From positions 310,001-374,000 of the forward strand of contig NZ_FSRB01000003.1 of NCBI RefSeq assembly GCF_900129635.1: DNA of 64,000 nucleotides, written 5' to 3'. A model generated the notes under the pieces. That model ran no database searches. It saw nothing but the letters and a program-made list of their open reading frames with translations, and was not told the DNA's origin. Source of the DNA: Singulisphaera sp. GP187. GTDB lineage: Bacteria; Planctomycetota; Planctomycetia; Isosphaerales; Isosphaeraceae. Shown one piece after another: positions 1 through 9,134 of the stretch (position 1 is its first letter; the number at the start of each line of letters is the position of its first letter). The position numbers and the translations under genes were made by a program.

Positions 1-205
1 CGTTTCCGTCATCGTGCGTCTTCATCGCAATCGTGATAGCATGCCAAAACACAAACGGAAATGGAATGTACAATATTGTGAAAATCAAAAATGCAAAGAT
101 TCGAGGCGAGATCCCGACGGGGGAACCAAACGCCTTGGCGGCAATGGTTCTGCTCTCAGGTTCAGCGAGAATCGCGATTGGTATTACGTAGAAAATCAGT
201 GACAT
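1..205 (-). CDS. Membrane protein fragment, cut by the window edge
   Basis: An open reading frame on the minus strand starts at an ATG at 205 and runs without a stop off the left edge. The 68 visible codons give two hydrophobic segments, one right after the start (MSLIFYVIPIAILAEP) and one near residues 37-58 (begins RIFAFLIFTILYIPF), as in an integral membrane protein. No Shine-Dalgarno site is visible. In the same frame the sequence upstream runs directly into repeat copy R1 (236-347), so the true N-terminus may have been replaced by the repeat. The family is not recognised. Confidence 0.5.
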   Translation of the reverse strand, partial: MSLIFYVIPIAILAEPESRTIAAKAFGSPVGISPRIFAFLIFTILYIPFPFVFWHAITIAMKTHDDGN

Positions 206-235
206 GAGCAGTGAGGCAAAAAGAGAACGATCGGC

Positions 236-347
236 GGCCAGGCACCTAGACTGGGCATAGCCAGGGATCTTGGTAGTTCATTGGGAACGGTCGTGTTGTG
301 GCTGCTTTCCCTAAATCTCCCAAGCCTCCCCTTGGAAGTGCCTGGCC
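236..347 (+). repeat. Interspersed repeat copy R1 (type A)
   Basis: The left end GGCCAGGCAC and right end GTGCCTGGCC are exact reverse complements, and the interior shares blocks (CTAGACTGGG, TTCATTGGG, TCCCAAGCCTCC) with copies at 14801, 16951, 24696, 26636, 29147 and 31660. The left flank CGATCGGYG is also shared between copies. Confidence 0.85.
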
Positions 348-566
348 AGGCGGCCCCGCTGACTGAGTTCTCCTCGCTTAGGATTGAGCGAAAACCGGGA
401 CGGAAGGGGAGTCGGGGCCGTCGGAGATACTTTCTGTCCCGATGCCTGCGACGTCCTCGGTTTCTCGGCTCTTCCGACCTTGGATGGGTCCTGCATCCCT
501 GGGTCGCCACGGAGAACTTTCCTAAGATATTCGGCATTTGCCGGTATAGTCTCCGGGAGGGCATCA

Positions 567-1187
567 ATGGACGACGCACCGACGACGCGACCCAGCCTGT
601 TGGTCCGCCTCCATCACCCGCGTAACGAGGCGGCCTGGCATGAGTTCACCGAGATTTACGGGCCGCTCGTATTCCGCCTGGCCCGTCGCAGGGGGCTTCA
701 GTACGCCGACGCGGCCGACCTCATGCAGGAAGTATTCCAGATCGTGGCCCGCGTCATCGAACGCGGCACCTATGACGCGAATCGCGGCTCGTTCCGCGGG
801 TGGCTGTCCGCCATCGCCCGCAATACGGCGGTCGATCTCCTCGACGCCGGGCGGCGGCAAACACGCGGGACCGGGGACACCGACGTGAAAGACCTTCTGG
901 AGGCCCTACCGGCACCGTCCCCGGAAGACACCGTCCTCTTCGAAGCCGAGTTTCGTCGCCGCCTCTTTGAATGGGCCGCCGGCCGCGTCCGGACCGAGTC
1001 CACCGAGGCGGCTTGGCGAGCGTTCCACATGACAGGGGTCGAGGGCCGGCCCGCCTCGGAGGTGGCCGAGGCGCTGGGGACGACCGTCGGCACGGTTTAT
1101 TACTACAAGAGCCAGGTCATGGCCCGACTGCGGCGGCTGATCGAGGGGTTCGAGGGGGACGAGAGCGTCAACACGCGGGAGAACTGA
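567..1187 (+). CDS. ECF-type RNA polymerase sigma factor
   Basis: The 206-residue product has the sigma-70 region 2 pattern near residues 28-95 (YGPLVFRLARRRGLQ, DLMQEVFQIV, FRGWLSAIARNTAVD) and a region 4 helix-turn-helix near 160-190 (ASEVAEALGTTVGTVYYYKS). The ATG at 567 is chosen over upstream starts because GGGAGG lies 6 bases before it and the protein then begins just ahead of region 2. The next gene starts 3 bases after the stop and encodes a zinc-finger kinase, the usual planctomycete arrangement in which an ECF factor is controlled by a membrane protein kinase. The regulon cannot be read from the sequence. Confidence 0.92.
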   Translation: MDDAPTTRPSLLVRLHHPRNEAAWHEFTEIYGPLVFRLARRRGLQYADAADLMQEVFQIVARVIERGTYDANRGSFRGWLSAIARNTAVDLLDAGRRQTRGTGDTDVKDLLEALPAPSPEDTVLFEAEFRRRLFEWAAGRVRTESTEAAWRAFHMTGVEGRPASEVAEALGTTVGTVYYYKSQVMARLRRLIEGFEGDESVNTREN

Positions 1188-1190
1188 CTC

Positions 1191-3320
1191 ATGCGACGAG
1201 GATCATCGGCCTGCGATCCCGAAGGGTTGCGTTGGCTCCTCAACGGGGGGGTGCCCGAGCCCCGTCGTGCCGAATTGATCGAGCACCTTGACGCGTGTGC
1301 GCCCTGTCGGTCCGCCCTCGAGGAGCTGGCCGCGGGCGAGCGCTGGTGGGAGGACGCTCGGCAATTCGTCGGCACGGGGATGGAGTCGGGCCCGAACTCC
1401 GGGGGCCACCACCGGGGCGGGACGATCCTTGGGGATGGTGGGTCCGACGCACCGGGCGGCGCGCATGAGGGCCTGGACTTCCTGACTCCATCGGCCTCCC
1501 CCGGGTCCCTCGGGTGCCTCGGCCCTTATGAGATCCTCGGGGTGCTAGGGCGCGGCGGCATGGGGCTGGTCCTCCGTGGCCATGACCCTGCGCTGAACCG
1601 GCCCGTCGCGATCAAAGTGCTCGCCCCCGGCGCAGCACTCGGCGCCCTCGCCCGCCGGCGGTTCGCCCGCGAGGCGCGGGCCGCCGCGGCGGTCGTCCAC
1701 GAGCACGTCGTCGCCATCCACGCCGTCGACGAGTCGGGCGGGCGGCCCTATCTGGTCATGCAGTACGTCGCCGGCCGGTCGCTGCAGGAGCGGATCGACC
1801 GCGACGGCCCGCTCCGTGTCGAGGAGGTCCTCCGCATCGGGATGCAGGCGGCCTTGGGGCTTGCCGCGGCCCACGCACAGGGCCTGATCCATCGCGACGT
1901 GAAGCCTGCGAACATCCTGCTGGAGAACGGCGTCGAGCGGGTCAAGCTCACCGATTTCGGGCTGGCCCGGGCCGTCGACGACTCCAGCCTGACCCACTTC
2001 GGGGTCGTCGCCGGCACGCCGCAGTACATGGCGCCGGAGCAGGCCAGGGGCGAGCCGGTTGACCCCCGGTCCGATCTCTTCAGCCTCGGCAGTGTCCTCT
2101 ATGCCATGTGCGCGGGCCGGTCGCCGTTCCGGGCTGAGTCGACCCCCGCCGTACTTCGACGGATTTGCGACGAGCAGCCTCGGCCGATCCGCGAGGTCAA
2201 CCCGGACGTACCCGAGTGGCTTGAGGCGATCATGACGCGACTGCACGCGAAGGAGCCGGCGGGGCGCTATCAGTCGGCGACCGAGGTGGCGGAGATCTTC
2301 GCAACGCACCTCGCTCGTTTGCAGGAACCAGGACGGAAGCCTCCCCACGCGGGACCCGGCGCCCCGGCGGCAATCAAAGGGCGTGCAAGGCCGCAGACCA
2401 GGGCGATGGCCCTCATCCTGCTCGGGATTTGTGGGGCCGCCGCGACCGCAGGACTGACCTGGTCCTTCACCTCCGGGGCCCAGGCCCGACGGGACAACGC
2501 CTTTCGGACGTCCAGGATGGGCCGGCTTCCTGAAGCGATCGAGCGGGTCTCTCCATCCGGCCCCACCCGGACGATCGCCGGCATCGTCCGGGATCGCGAT
2601 TCCGGCAAGTCGATCCCCGGGGTTCGCCTGACCCTGGCGGGACTCCCCGTCGCGGTGACGAGCGACCCCCAAGGGCGATACGAGTTACGCGGACCGGCCA
2701 AATCCCTGGTCCCGGGGCGGGATGTCGCGGGTCGATTCGACGTCGCTGTGGAGCCCGCCCCGCTCCCATTCCTCGCCATGAACATCGAGGTCGTCGGCGA
2801 CGACGGCGACGACACGATCCAAGCCGACATCGGGCTCTCCCCGGGGATCCCGTTCCGTCTCCGTCTGACCGACGGCGCGACCGGCGGCCCCGTCCGGGCG
2901 GCCCAGGTTGTCTACCGGCCGCTGCATCCCAACCCCTTCGCGGACGGGCTGCTCCCCCCGGGCGCGAGCAGCCTTCATTCCCGGGCGGCCGAGGGGCCGG
3001 ACGGCGTCTACTCCGGTGTCATGATCCCGGGCCCCGGCGCGATCGGCGTCGAGAGCTACGCGGAGCACTACGGGCCGGTCTCGGTCGATCCGGTCGCCTA
3101 CTTCGTCCCCGGGGAGTTGGCGGCGCGTGGCGTGGATGCCTCGACCGTCTTCGGCACCAGGCAACTCCTGGCGGTCGAGACGGGGGGCGGTTACGGGATC
3201 TATTACTGGCCCCAAGGCGGGATGTCCGGGGTCTTGCTCGTCGACCCGAGGCCGGGCCAGGGCCCGGTCGAGTTTAAGCTCTCGCTCCGGGACAACCGGG
3301 TCGGGAGGGCCGCACGATAG
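1191..3320 (+). CDS. Membrane Ser/Thr protein kinase with zinc-finger N-terminus
   Basis: The 709-residue protein has several parts. Residues 25-50 resemble an anti-sigma zinc finger (HLDACAPC). Residues ~113-375 form a Hanks-type kinase with glycine loop GRGGMG, Lys 142, HRD at 235 and DFG at 255. A single membrane helix lies near 404-428. The C-terminal ~280 residues contain a carboxypeptidase-regulatory-like beta domain (IAGIVRDRDSGKSIPGVRLT). The layout suggests an exported sensor domain coupled to a cytosolic kinase. It lies 3 bases after the ECF gene, so it probably controls that sigma factor; this is inferred from family practice. Confidence 0.92.
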   Translation: MRRGSSACDPEGLRWLLNGGVPEPRRAELIEHLDACAPCRSALEELAAGERWWEDARQFVGTGMESGPNSGGHHRGGTILGDGGSDAPGGAHEGLDFLTPSASPGSLGCLGPYEILGVLGRGGMGLVLRGHDPALNRPVAIKVLAPGAALGALARRRFAREARAAAAVVHEHVVAIHAVDESGGRPYLVMQYVAGRSLQERIDRDGPLRVEEVLRIGMQAALGLAAAHAQGLIHRDVKPANILLENGVERVKLTDFGLARAVDDSSLTHFGVVAGTPQYMAPEQARGEPVDPRSDLFSLGSVLYAMCAGRSPFRAESTPAVLRRICDEQPRPIREVNPDVPEWLEAIMTRLHAKEPAGRYQSATEVAEIFATHLARLQEPGRKPPHAGPGAPAAIKGRARPQTRAMALILLGICGAAATAGLTWSFTSGAQARRDNAFRTSRMGRLPEAIERVSPSGPTRTIAGIVRDRDSGKSIPGVRLTLAGLPVAVTSDPQGRYELRGPAKSLVPGRDVAGRFDVAVEPAPLPFLAMNIEVVGDDGDDTIQADIGLSPGIPFRLRLTDGATGGPVRAAQVVYRPLHPNPFADGLLPPGASSLHSRAAEGPDGVYSGVMIPGPGAIGVESYAEHYGPVSVDPVAYFVPGELAARGVDASTVFGTRQLLAVETGGGYGIYYWPQGGMSGVLLVDPRPGQGPVEFKLSLRDNRVGRAAR

Positions 3321-3488
3321 GACCATCGGGCGACCCTCGACTCATTCCAGGTCACGAAACTGGCTCCCTCCTCCGGTCAGCCCGGGGGACCGCGCGCACG
3401 CCCGGCAAAGGCCGCACGACCGGGCCCACCACTCGGAGTCTCGACCTCGCCGCACGCGGCCGGCGGCGAGCCATTGAGGGGAATCGCC

Positions 3489-3989
3489 ATGGGCAGCATG
3501 AATAAAAATGGTCCGATCGGCGCGCACCTGCTCGCCGTGGCCGCCTTCTTCCTCGGCGGCAGTTCGCCCGCCCGCGCCGCCGACGACGAGCCGGGCAAGG
3601 CCCTGGTCGGCGCCTGGGAAAAGGATGGCAAGGTCACCGTGATCTCGGCCGACGGGACCGGAAAGAACCACGACGGCAGCCGTTTCCGCTGGGAGTTGAA
3701 GGGGGGACGGCTGATCGCGAGATCCCGAGCGGGGGACGGCAAGCTAGGCGAGGAGTGGTCGGTCCCGATCGCCTTCACTCGGGACGAGAAGGAGTACTCT
3801 TACTTGCTGGGCGGCGAGGACGGGGGACTGAAGCGAATGACCTACTCCAAGCTTGACCCGCAAGGGCGGCGGTACGCGGGCCGGACCGAGGCGGATCGGG
3901 CCTATCCGCCGGACGCGGAGGCCCTGGAGGGCGAAGGGCCACCGCAAGGGGACGGGGACCGTCCCGCGCCGAGCGTTGTGCCGCAATGA
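3489..3989 (+). CDS. Secreted lipocalin-like hypothetical protein
   Basis: The product begins with a signal peptide (HLLAVAAFFLGGSSPARAAD), followed by LVGAWEKDGKVTVISADGTG, a pattern common in small planctomycete extracytoplasmic lipocalin-like proteins. The ATG at 3489 is preceded by GAGGGG. The last ~40 residues are Pro/Gly-rich and unlike the front part. After the TGA at 3987-3989 the same frame continues with good coding character as a BNR-like remnant (3990-4253), so this may be the front of a longer broken gene or a junction of two genes. Function is unknown. Confidence 0.6.
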   Translation: MGSMNKNGPIGAHLLAVAAFFLGGSSPARAADDEPGKALVGAWEKDGKVTVISADGTGKNHDGSRFRWELKGGRLIARSRAGDGKLGEEWSVPIAFTRDEKEYSYLLGGEDGGLKRMTYSKLDPQGRRYAGRTEADRAYPPDAEALEGEGPPQGDGDRPAPSVVPQ

Positions 3990-4253
3990 CCGGAGCCGGC
4001 GGAAGGCACCGGGGCCGAGGAGACCGTCCGCGTCGGGCCCAACGTCCAGGTCAGCCGGGAACGGGACGGGATCCACCACGGCAAGATCGTCAACGCCGCC
4101 GATCCACGTGACCCGGAGCACCTGCTCGCCGCGTCGATGTTCCAGCCACCCCCCGTCGATCCGGCGGCTTCGAAGGTCGTGGCCTACGCCTCGAACGACG
4201 GGGGCGAAAGCTGGCACTGTCGACTCGGGGCCGGTCGGTGGCCATGCACCTAA
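3990..4253 (+). pseudogene. BNR/sialidase-like exo-domain remnant
   Basis: Translation in the frame of the preceding gene gives a stretch typical of the start of sialidase/BNR-repeat secreted proteins: VRVGPNVQVSRER, then AADPRDPEHLLAASM, then VVAYASNDGGESW. No start codon with a ribosome site precedes it. The frame breaks off where repeat R10 begins, and the repeat supplies the last residues GRWPCT and the stop TAA. It is therefore a 3'-truncated fragment. The family match is from motif memory and was not searched. Confidence 0.5.
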
Positions 4254-4292
4254 AGCGAGTAAAACGGAGAACCTCAAGAGCCCGTCTAGGCC
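4240..4292 (+). repeat. Interspersed repeat R10 (type B, left part only)
   Basis: The copy begins GGCCATGCACCTAAA and shares a GTAAAACGGAGAACC block with R11 at 6497. It has no right end and is cut off where the IS4-family element begins at 4293. Confidence 0.65.
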
Positions 4293-5776
4293 CAATACCG
4301 TTGAAATAGGCGCAAGTCACAGCCTCCTGCTACTTTGGGTTTGCTGAGAACCGAAGAAACAAGGAGGCTACGACTTGCATGCCACAAGGACATTGCACGT
4401 TGCCGGCCGATGACGCGGGCCGGATCTTGGATCGTTTGGCGGGACTCGAACAGATGATCTCGCCCGCGGAGATTCGACAAGCGCTCGCGGCCACGGGTCG
4501 GGTCAATTCACGCTGCTGTCGGTTGTCGCACGAGATCGTTCTGTGGGTGGTGCTGGCCATGGGACTCTTGACCGATTTGCCGATCCGCCAGGTCTTCAAG
4601 CACGCCCGGCGGCTGCGCAAGGGCGAAGCGTCTCCCCATCGCTCGGGCCTTTGCCTTGCTCGACAGCGGTTGGGCGTGGCGCCGGTGCGGCACCTGTTCC
4701 ATCAAGTCGTTCGCCCCCTGGCCCGGCCTGAAACGCCGGGGGCGTTCTACCACGACTGGCGGTTGATGGGGGTCGACGGCACGATCTTCGATGTCCCCGA
4801 CTCGGAGGCCAATGCCACCGTCTTCGCTCGGCCCTTGGCGGGGCCGCGTGGCGAGGGGGCCTTCCCCCAGATCCGCAAGCTCAGCCTGGTCGAGTTGGGG
4901 ACTCATGTCGAAGTCGGCCTGGTGGTGCGGTCCTCGGCCCATGGCGAGCAGTCGATGATCGGCGGCTTGTTCCGCCATCTGACGCCGGAGATGCTCCTGC
5001 TTTGGGACCGGGGATTCCTCAGCTACGAGCTCCGGCGGGAGATGACCGCCCGTGAAGTAAAGGTGTTGGCGCGGGTGAAGAGTCTATTGATCTTGCGTCC
5101 GATCAAGCACCTGGCCGATGGCTCGTACCTGGCCAAGATCTCCAAGAACGCCTACGACCGGGAGAAGGACCGCGACGGGATCGTGGTCCGAGTGATCCGC
5201 TATACACTCGACGATCCGCAACGGGTCGGGAATGATGAAGAACATGTTTTGATTACGAATCTTCTTGATAGTGTTCTCTATCCTGCCATGGAATTGATAC
5301 TGCTTTACCATGAACGCTGGGAGGAAGAGCTGGTTTTCGACGAGCAAAAGACGCACCAGGATCCCCGGCGGGCGACCAAGCCGGCGCAGTTGCGGAGCGA
5401 GACGCCGGCAGGGGTGATCCAGGAGGTCTATGCGTTGTCGCTGGGACATTTCGTGATCCGGTCGCTGATGTTCGAGGCGGCCGCGACGGTCGGCCTGGAT
5501 CCCGACCGACTGTCGTTCACCGGGTGTTTCCAAATCCTCAAATGCCGCCTGCCGGAATGCGACGGCACGACGCCCACGAGCTTGGAGTCGTGGTATGAAG
5601 GCTTGCTTTGGGAGATGCAAGGGGAGCGGTCGGAGCCGCGGCGGAATCGGATCAATCCGCGTGTGATCAAGCGAAAGATGTCGAAATGGAAGAAGAAACG
5701 TCCCGAGCATCGGCGGATTCCGCCCTTGAAGAAAACCTTTCCAGAGACTGTGGTTATGTCTCGTTAAACGGTATTG
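4293..5776 (+). mobile_element. IS4-family insertion sequence
   Basis: Inverted ends CAATACCGTT (4293-4302) and AACGGTATTG (5767-5776) flank a full transposase gene; the match extends to 12 of 13 bases. The right end overlaps the transposase stop codon by one base. No target-site duplication is visible next to the ends, so one flank has probably been rearranged since insertion. The element (~1484 bp) sits at the broken edge of repeat R10. Confidence 0.85.
4379..5767 (+). CDS. IS4-family DDE transposase
   Basis: The 462-residue protein carries the IS4 N-terminal domain (LSHEIVLWVVLAMGLLTDLP) and the RNase-H-like DDE core: first Asp in MGVDGTIFDVPDS, second in LLLWDRGFLS, and the IS4 signature Y-(2)-R-(3)-E-(6)-K in YHERWEEELVFDEQK. 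It catalyses cut-and-paste transposition of its element. Length and motifs are complete, so the enzyme may be active. It occupies most of the space between the inverted ends at 4293 and 5776. Confidence 0.93.
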   Translation: MPQGHCTLPADDAGRILDRLAGLEQMISPAEIRQALAATGRVNSRCCRLSHEIVLWVVLAMGLLTDLPIRQVFKHARRLRKGEASPHRSGLCLARQRLGVAPVRHLFHQVVRPLARPETPGAFYHDWRLMGVDGTIFDVPDSEANATVFARPLAGPRGEGAFPQIRKLSLVELGTHVEVGLVVRSSAHGEQSMIGGLFRHLTPEMLLLWDRGFLSYELRREMTAREVKVLARVKSLLILRPIKHLADGSYLAKISKNAYDREKDRDGIVVRVIRYTLDDPQRVGNDEEHVLITNLLDSVLYPAMELILLYHERWEEELVFDEQKTHQDPRRATKPAQLRSETPAGVIQEVYALSLGHFVIRSLMFEAAATVGLDPDRLSFTGCFQILKCRLPECDGTTPTSLESWYEGLLWEMQGERSEPRRNRINPRVIKRKMSKWKKKRPEHRRIPPLKKTFPETVVMSR

Positions 5777-5846
5777 CGGTTAAATCCACGGGTGATCCAC
5801 GGTCAAGGAGTGTGAAATCGATGCGTTCCTCCGACCGAGGTGTTCC

Positions 5847-6393
5847 ATGTGGCAGAATCGGCTCCGGCGCTGTTGGAAGTCCCTCCTCGGACTCTATCTG
5901 ATTTCATTTTTGCCTACCGGTCGGCTCTTATCAATGCCCCGGGATCGTCACCTTCTTCGCGTCGCTGTGCGGTCCGCTCTTCTTCCCGCCCCTCCTCGTC
6001 TACTGGTTTGCAAATCCGCTCTTCTGGTATGGACTCGCCTGCTTGCGATCGGGTCGCTGGCTCAGCGCGGTGATCTCGGGGGGACTCTCCGGTGCCTTGG
6101 CCTGTCTGAGGCTCATCCCCATGTTTTCCGGGCAAATGAGCCCGGTCGGGCGTGAGGACTTGCTCTTATTCGGTGGCTACTTTGCGTGGATGGCGAGCAC
6201 GATCCTGCTGGCCGTAGTCGCGCTGGCGGGGTGGTTGATCCCGCGACTTCATCGGCGTCCGCGGTTCCGTCTGAGTTGGTTGATGTTCGTGATCGCGGCT
6301 GTTGCCCTGGGACTTGCCGTCCTACCGCCCTTCGTCAGGCTGCTCGTATGGTTCTCGAAGCCATGGGGGAATGGTATTGGTGCCCCGGGTTAG
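5847..6393 (+). pseudogene. Frameshifted multi-pass membrane protein
   Basis: The frame starting at ATG 5847 gives MWQNRLRRCWKSLLGLYLIS and then loses coding character after about 5920. The next frame from about 5935 to the stop at 6393 encodes a continuous hydrophobic protein (GIVTFFASLCGPLFFPP, YWFANPLFWYGLACL, STILLAVVALAGWLIP, LMFVIAAVALGLAVLPP) with no start codon before 6043. The simplest reading is one ~180-residue membrane protein broken by a frameshift near 5920-5940. No family is recognised. It lies just downstream of the IS4 element. Confidence 0.55.
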
Positions 6394-6468
6394 GCCTGCC
6401 TGATGAACCTTTGCCACTCGCCATCGTAGAAACCTGCCCGGCTGTGAATGAGCACCCGGGAGGACAGG

Positions 6469-6510
6469 ATGACGGAAATCAAAGGGCCCGGTCGGTGGCC
6501 ATGCACTTAA
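6469..6510 (+). pseudogene. Gene start truncated by repeat R11
   Basis: GGAGGACAGG directly precedes an ATG that opens a 13-codon frame, MTEIKGPGRWPCT, ending in TAA. The last six residues and the stop come from the repeat that begins at 6497. A strong ribosome site in front of so short a frame suggests that a real gene was cut off by the repeat or by a deletion that ends at it. This is inference. Confidence 0.3.
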
Positions 6511-6550
6511 AGAGAGTAAAACGGAGAACCTGGAGAACCCGTCCCCTTTT
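6497..6550 (+). repeat. Interspersed repeat R11 (type B, left part only)
   Basis: GGCCATGCACTTAAA followed by GTAAAACGGAGAACC matches R10 closely. No right end GTGCCTGGCC follows. The ~390 bases from 6551 to 6940 hold no gene I can support. Confidence 0.6.
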
Positions 6551-6940
6551 GATTCGTCGTTAAGTTGACCCGACGGGATCGGAAGATGAATTCGGGCACT
6601 ATCAATAGAGGCATGATCATCCGATGTGCGGTCTCCCTGGAATTAGCTTGGACCGTAAGCCCGGTCAAGTTACTCTGTCGGACCCTCGATCTCCGCTATG
6701 GTCGAGTGTCATTCAGCACGGACGAAGCGTACCTCGAGGCGGGGCTGTTCGACTGAATGCGGACTCCCGAGAAGAGCGGACGGTCCCTTCGACCGTGAAA
6801 CCTTACCGCTCAGAGCCTTGATTTGGGCTAAATCCGGGTCGCGGAAGAGGGCAAACATTGTTGGTCAAAGCAGAATCTTTTAGATTGGTCGATTTCCGGC
6901 AGGATGAGCCGCCACAACGTGATTGTAGGAGTCGGAGGTG

Positions 6941-7555
6941 ATGAATACTTGGTTCGAGCAAACAAAGTTTCGGCTTCAGTTATGCGGCCTGATCATGATG
7001 TTCATGTGTCCGGGCTTTCTTATTGTCTTTGCCGGCCAAACGAAGCAGCAAATCGAAAGCAACCGCTGGCCATCGGTCGAAGGAACGATCGACGGTGCCT
7101 TCCCGAAAGAGACGTTGACCGCGAAGCGGACGACCAGGTATGCCGGTCGCGTAGCTTATCACTATACCGTCGGGGGGCAACGCTATTCGAGTGACTTGAC
7201 CGACCTCGGGCCAGGAACGTGGCACGACACCCAGGTCGAGGCCCTCAAAGATGTCAATCAGTACGAACCCGGGATGACCGTGCCTGTCTTCTACGATCCC
7301 CACGACCCCAAGATAGGCGTCTTGCAGAAAGGCATGCCCAGAGTGCACCTTGTGCTGCTGGTGCTTTTGAGCCTCCTGACCGTCGTCTCAACAATCGCCT
7401 CGTTCTTCACGATCCGCAGTTGGATCAGATCGTTCCGGCGCGGGAAGAACGCTGCATCGACAAGCGGATCGGATGCGTCAGGGAGCCCACCCGCTCAGGT
7501 GAGCGAACACAATGAGCAAACTGGAATTATTGGAGAATCTCAAATTAGAATTTGA
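6941..7555 (+). CDS. DUF3592-type membrane protein
   Basis: The 204-residue protein has a transmembrane helix near residues 12-30 (CGLIMMFMCPGFLIVFAG), an external beta-rich domain with the DUF3592 pattern (WPSVEGTI, YHYTVGGQRYSSD, PGMTVPVFYDPHDPKIGVL), and a second helix near 132-155 (VHLVLLVLLSLLTVVST). The start at 6941 has AGGAG at 6927-6931. DUF3592 proteins are membrane proteins of unknown role. It stands alone between repeat-rich stretches. Confidence 0.8.
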   Translation: MNTWFEQTKFRLQLCGLIMMFMCPGFLIVFAGQTKQQIESNRWPSVEGTIDGAFPKETLTAKRTTRYAGRVAYHYTVGGQRYSSDLTDLGPGTWHDTQVEALKDVNQYEPGMTVPVFYDPHDPKIGVLQKGMPRVHLVLLVLLSLLTVVSTIASFFTIRSWIRSFRRGKNAASTSGSDASGSPPAQVSEHNEQTGIIGESQIRI

Positions 7556-7751
7556 GAAGCAGAAACGGGGACGCAGCTCGTATTGACATCCATCCGGTCG
7601 ACCATGGTCACGAACGTCCCGGGGGCCGGGTGCGTCGCCAGTTCCCAGCGGATACAGACGATTCGCAACCCCGACGACCGCGGTATTTCTCGACTATGGG
7701 TGGCCGCGGTTTCTTGCAACCGTGATCAGCGTTTGTCGGAGGGTAGTCGGT

Positions 7752-7862
7752 GGCCATGCACCTAAATAGAGAAAACCGAATAATATAGCGAATCTATCGA
7801 AACAGGCATCAACCACCTATCTCCACTGATTCTCCCGGACTTTCCAACTGAGGTGCCTGGCC
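7752..7862 (+). repeat. Interspersed repeat R9 (type B)
   Basis: The left end is GGCCATGCAC and the right end GTGCCTGGCC. The interior is AT-richer than in type A copies and diverged. A short frame running in from the left ends in RWPCT plus TAA supplied by the repeat, as at R10 and R11. The flanking bases 7556-7751 and 7863-7964 hold no convincing gene. Confidence 0.65.
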
Positions 7863-7964
7863 ACCAAATCCACGGGAGACTGTCGCCTCGTTGCCGGGTT
7901 TTCCGGCCGGTCCGAGGTGGCCCGGATCCATCAACCCGGTGTCCTTGCTACGCCGGCTCAGTGT

Positions 7965-9134
7965 CTACGATTGCAAGTTCATGTAATGGAGCCGAACGCG
8001 CTCATCAAGGCTCTCGTCCGTCGCCATGAGGTACATGAACTCGCCGCGAGCGATCGTGAACAGCTCCATGTCGGTCTTGGCCCGCACGGTCTCCGGGTTC
8101 GGGAGCCGCGAGATTGCGGTGATCCGCCCAAACCTCTGGCCGGCGCGGAGTTCGTGCGGCGGGGACTCGCTGGACGACGCCTCGGCCACGCCCTGCGAGA
8201 TCACGTAAGTCCGCTCTCCGATCTCCCCCTCGCGCACGATCGTCTCGCCGGCGCGGCGGAATTCGACAGTCATCTGCTCGGCCATCCGGGTGAGCGTCGC
8301 GGTGTGGAGCCCGTCCAGCTCCTTGACCCGGGAGAGGACCTCGCAGATCCGGACGACCAGCTTGGGCCGCACGTTCGAGACGATCCGTCCGCCGACCATG
8401 CTGACGATCCGGTCGGCCCGCTCGATGAGGCGCTGGTCGTGGGTGACGATCAGGACGGTCGAGCGCGACGGGCCCCCCGCCAGCTCGTGGAGCAGGTTCA
8501 TGACCGTCGCGCCCGACTCGGCATCGAGCGCGGCGGTGGGCTCGTCGGCCAGGACCAGCGCCGGGTCATTGACCAGCGCCCGGGCGATCGCGACCCGCTG
8601 GCGCTGGCCGCCTGAGAGCCGGCCGGGCCGATAGTGGAACCGGTCGGATAGGCCGAGCCGCTCGAGAATCGCGCCGGCGCGGCGCTCCATCTCCGCGACG
8701 TCCGCCGGCCGGAGCGCGGTGGCCATCCGAACGTTCTCGAGCGCCGTCAGCGAGCTGAACAGATTGTGGTGCTGGAAGATGAACCCGATGTCGCGGCGAT
8801 GCCGGACGAGGTCGCCCCCGTTGATCCCGGCCAACTCGCGTCCCAGGATCTGGACGCTCCCTTCCTGCACCTGTCTCAGGGCACCGACCAGAGTCAGAAG
8901 CGTGGTCTTGCCCGAGCCCGAGGGGCCGGTCATGATCACCACCTCGCCCTCACCAATGTCCAGGTCGACATCGAACAGGACGCGTGTCCGGCTCTCGCCC
9001 GACCCGAAGTCGTACTGGACGCGGCGGATGCTCACGACCGCCACGGAGACGGGCCTGGAGACGGGTGCCTCGACGTCGACCTGATGGCCGTCGACGCTGC
9101 CCAAAGTCGAAGTTGAAACGCTCGAGTCGCTCAT
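7965..9134 (-). CDS. DevA-like ABC exporter ATPase with C-terminal cyclic-nucleotide-binding-like domain
   Basis: Residues ~35-265 form a MacB/LolD/DevA-type ATPase: Walker A GPSGSGKTT, signature LSGGQRQRVAIARAL, Walker B LVLADEPTAALD, and the switch His in VTHDQ. Residues ~275-389 form a second domain resembling a cyclic-nucleotide-binding (Crp/PKA regulatory) fold: FRRAGETIVREGEIGERTYVI, then GQRFGRITAI and FTIARGEFMYLM. DevA proteins usually end after the ATPase, so the extra domain is unusual. The ATG at 9134 overlaps the upstream permease stop by 4 bases. It is the last gene of a devB-permease-permease-devA operon read leftward. Confidence 0.9.
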   Translation of the reverse strand: MSDSSVSTSTLGSVDGHQVDVEAPVSRPVSVAVVSIRRVQYDFGSGESRTRVLFDVDLDIGEGEVVIMTGPSGSGKTTLLTLVGALRQVQEGSVQILGRELAGINGGDLVRHRRDIGFIFQHHNLFSSLTALENVRMATALRPADVAEMERRAGAILERLGLSDRFHYRPGRLSGGQRQRVAIARALVNDPALVLADEPTAALDAESGATVMNLLHELAGGPSRSTVLIVTHDQRLIERADRIVSMVGGRIVSNVRPKLVVRICEVLSRVKELDGLHTATLTRMAEQMTVEFRRAGETIVREGEIGERTYVISQGVAEASSSESPPHELRAGQRFGRITAISRLPNPETVRAKTDMELFTIARGEFMYLMATDESLDERVRLHYMNLQS

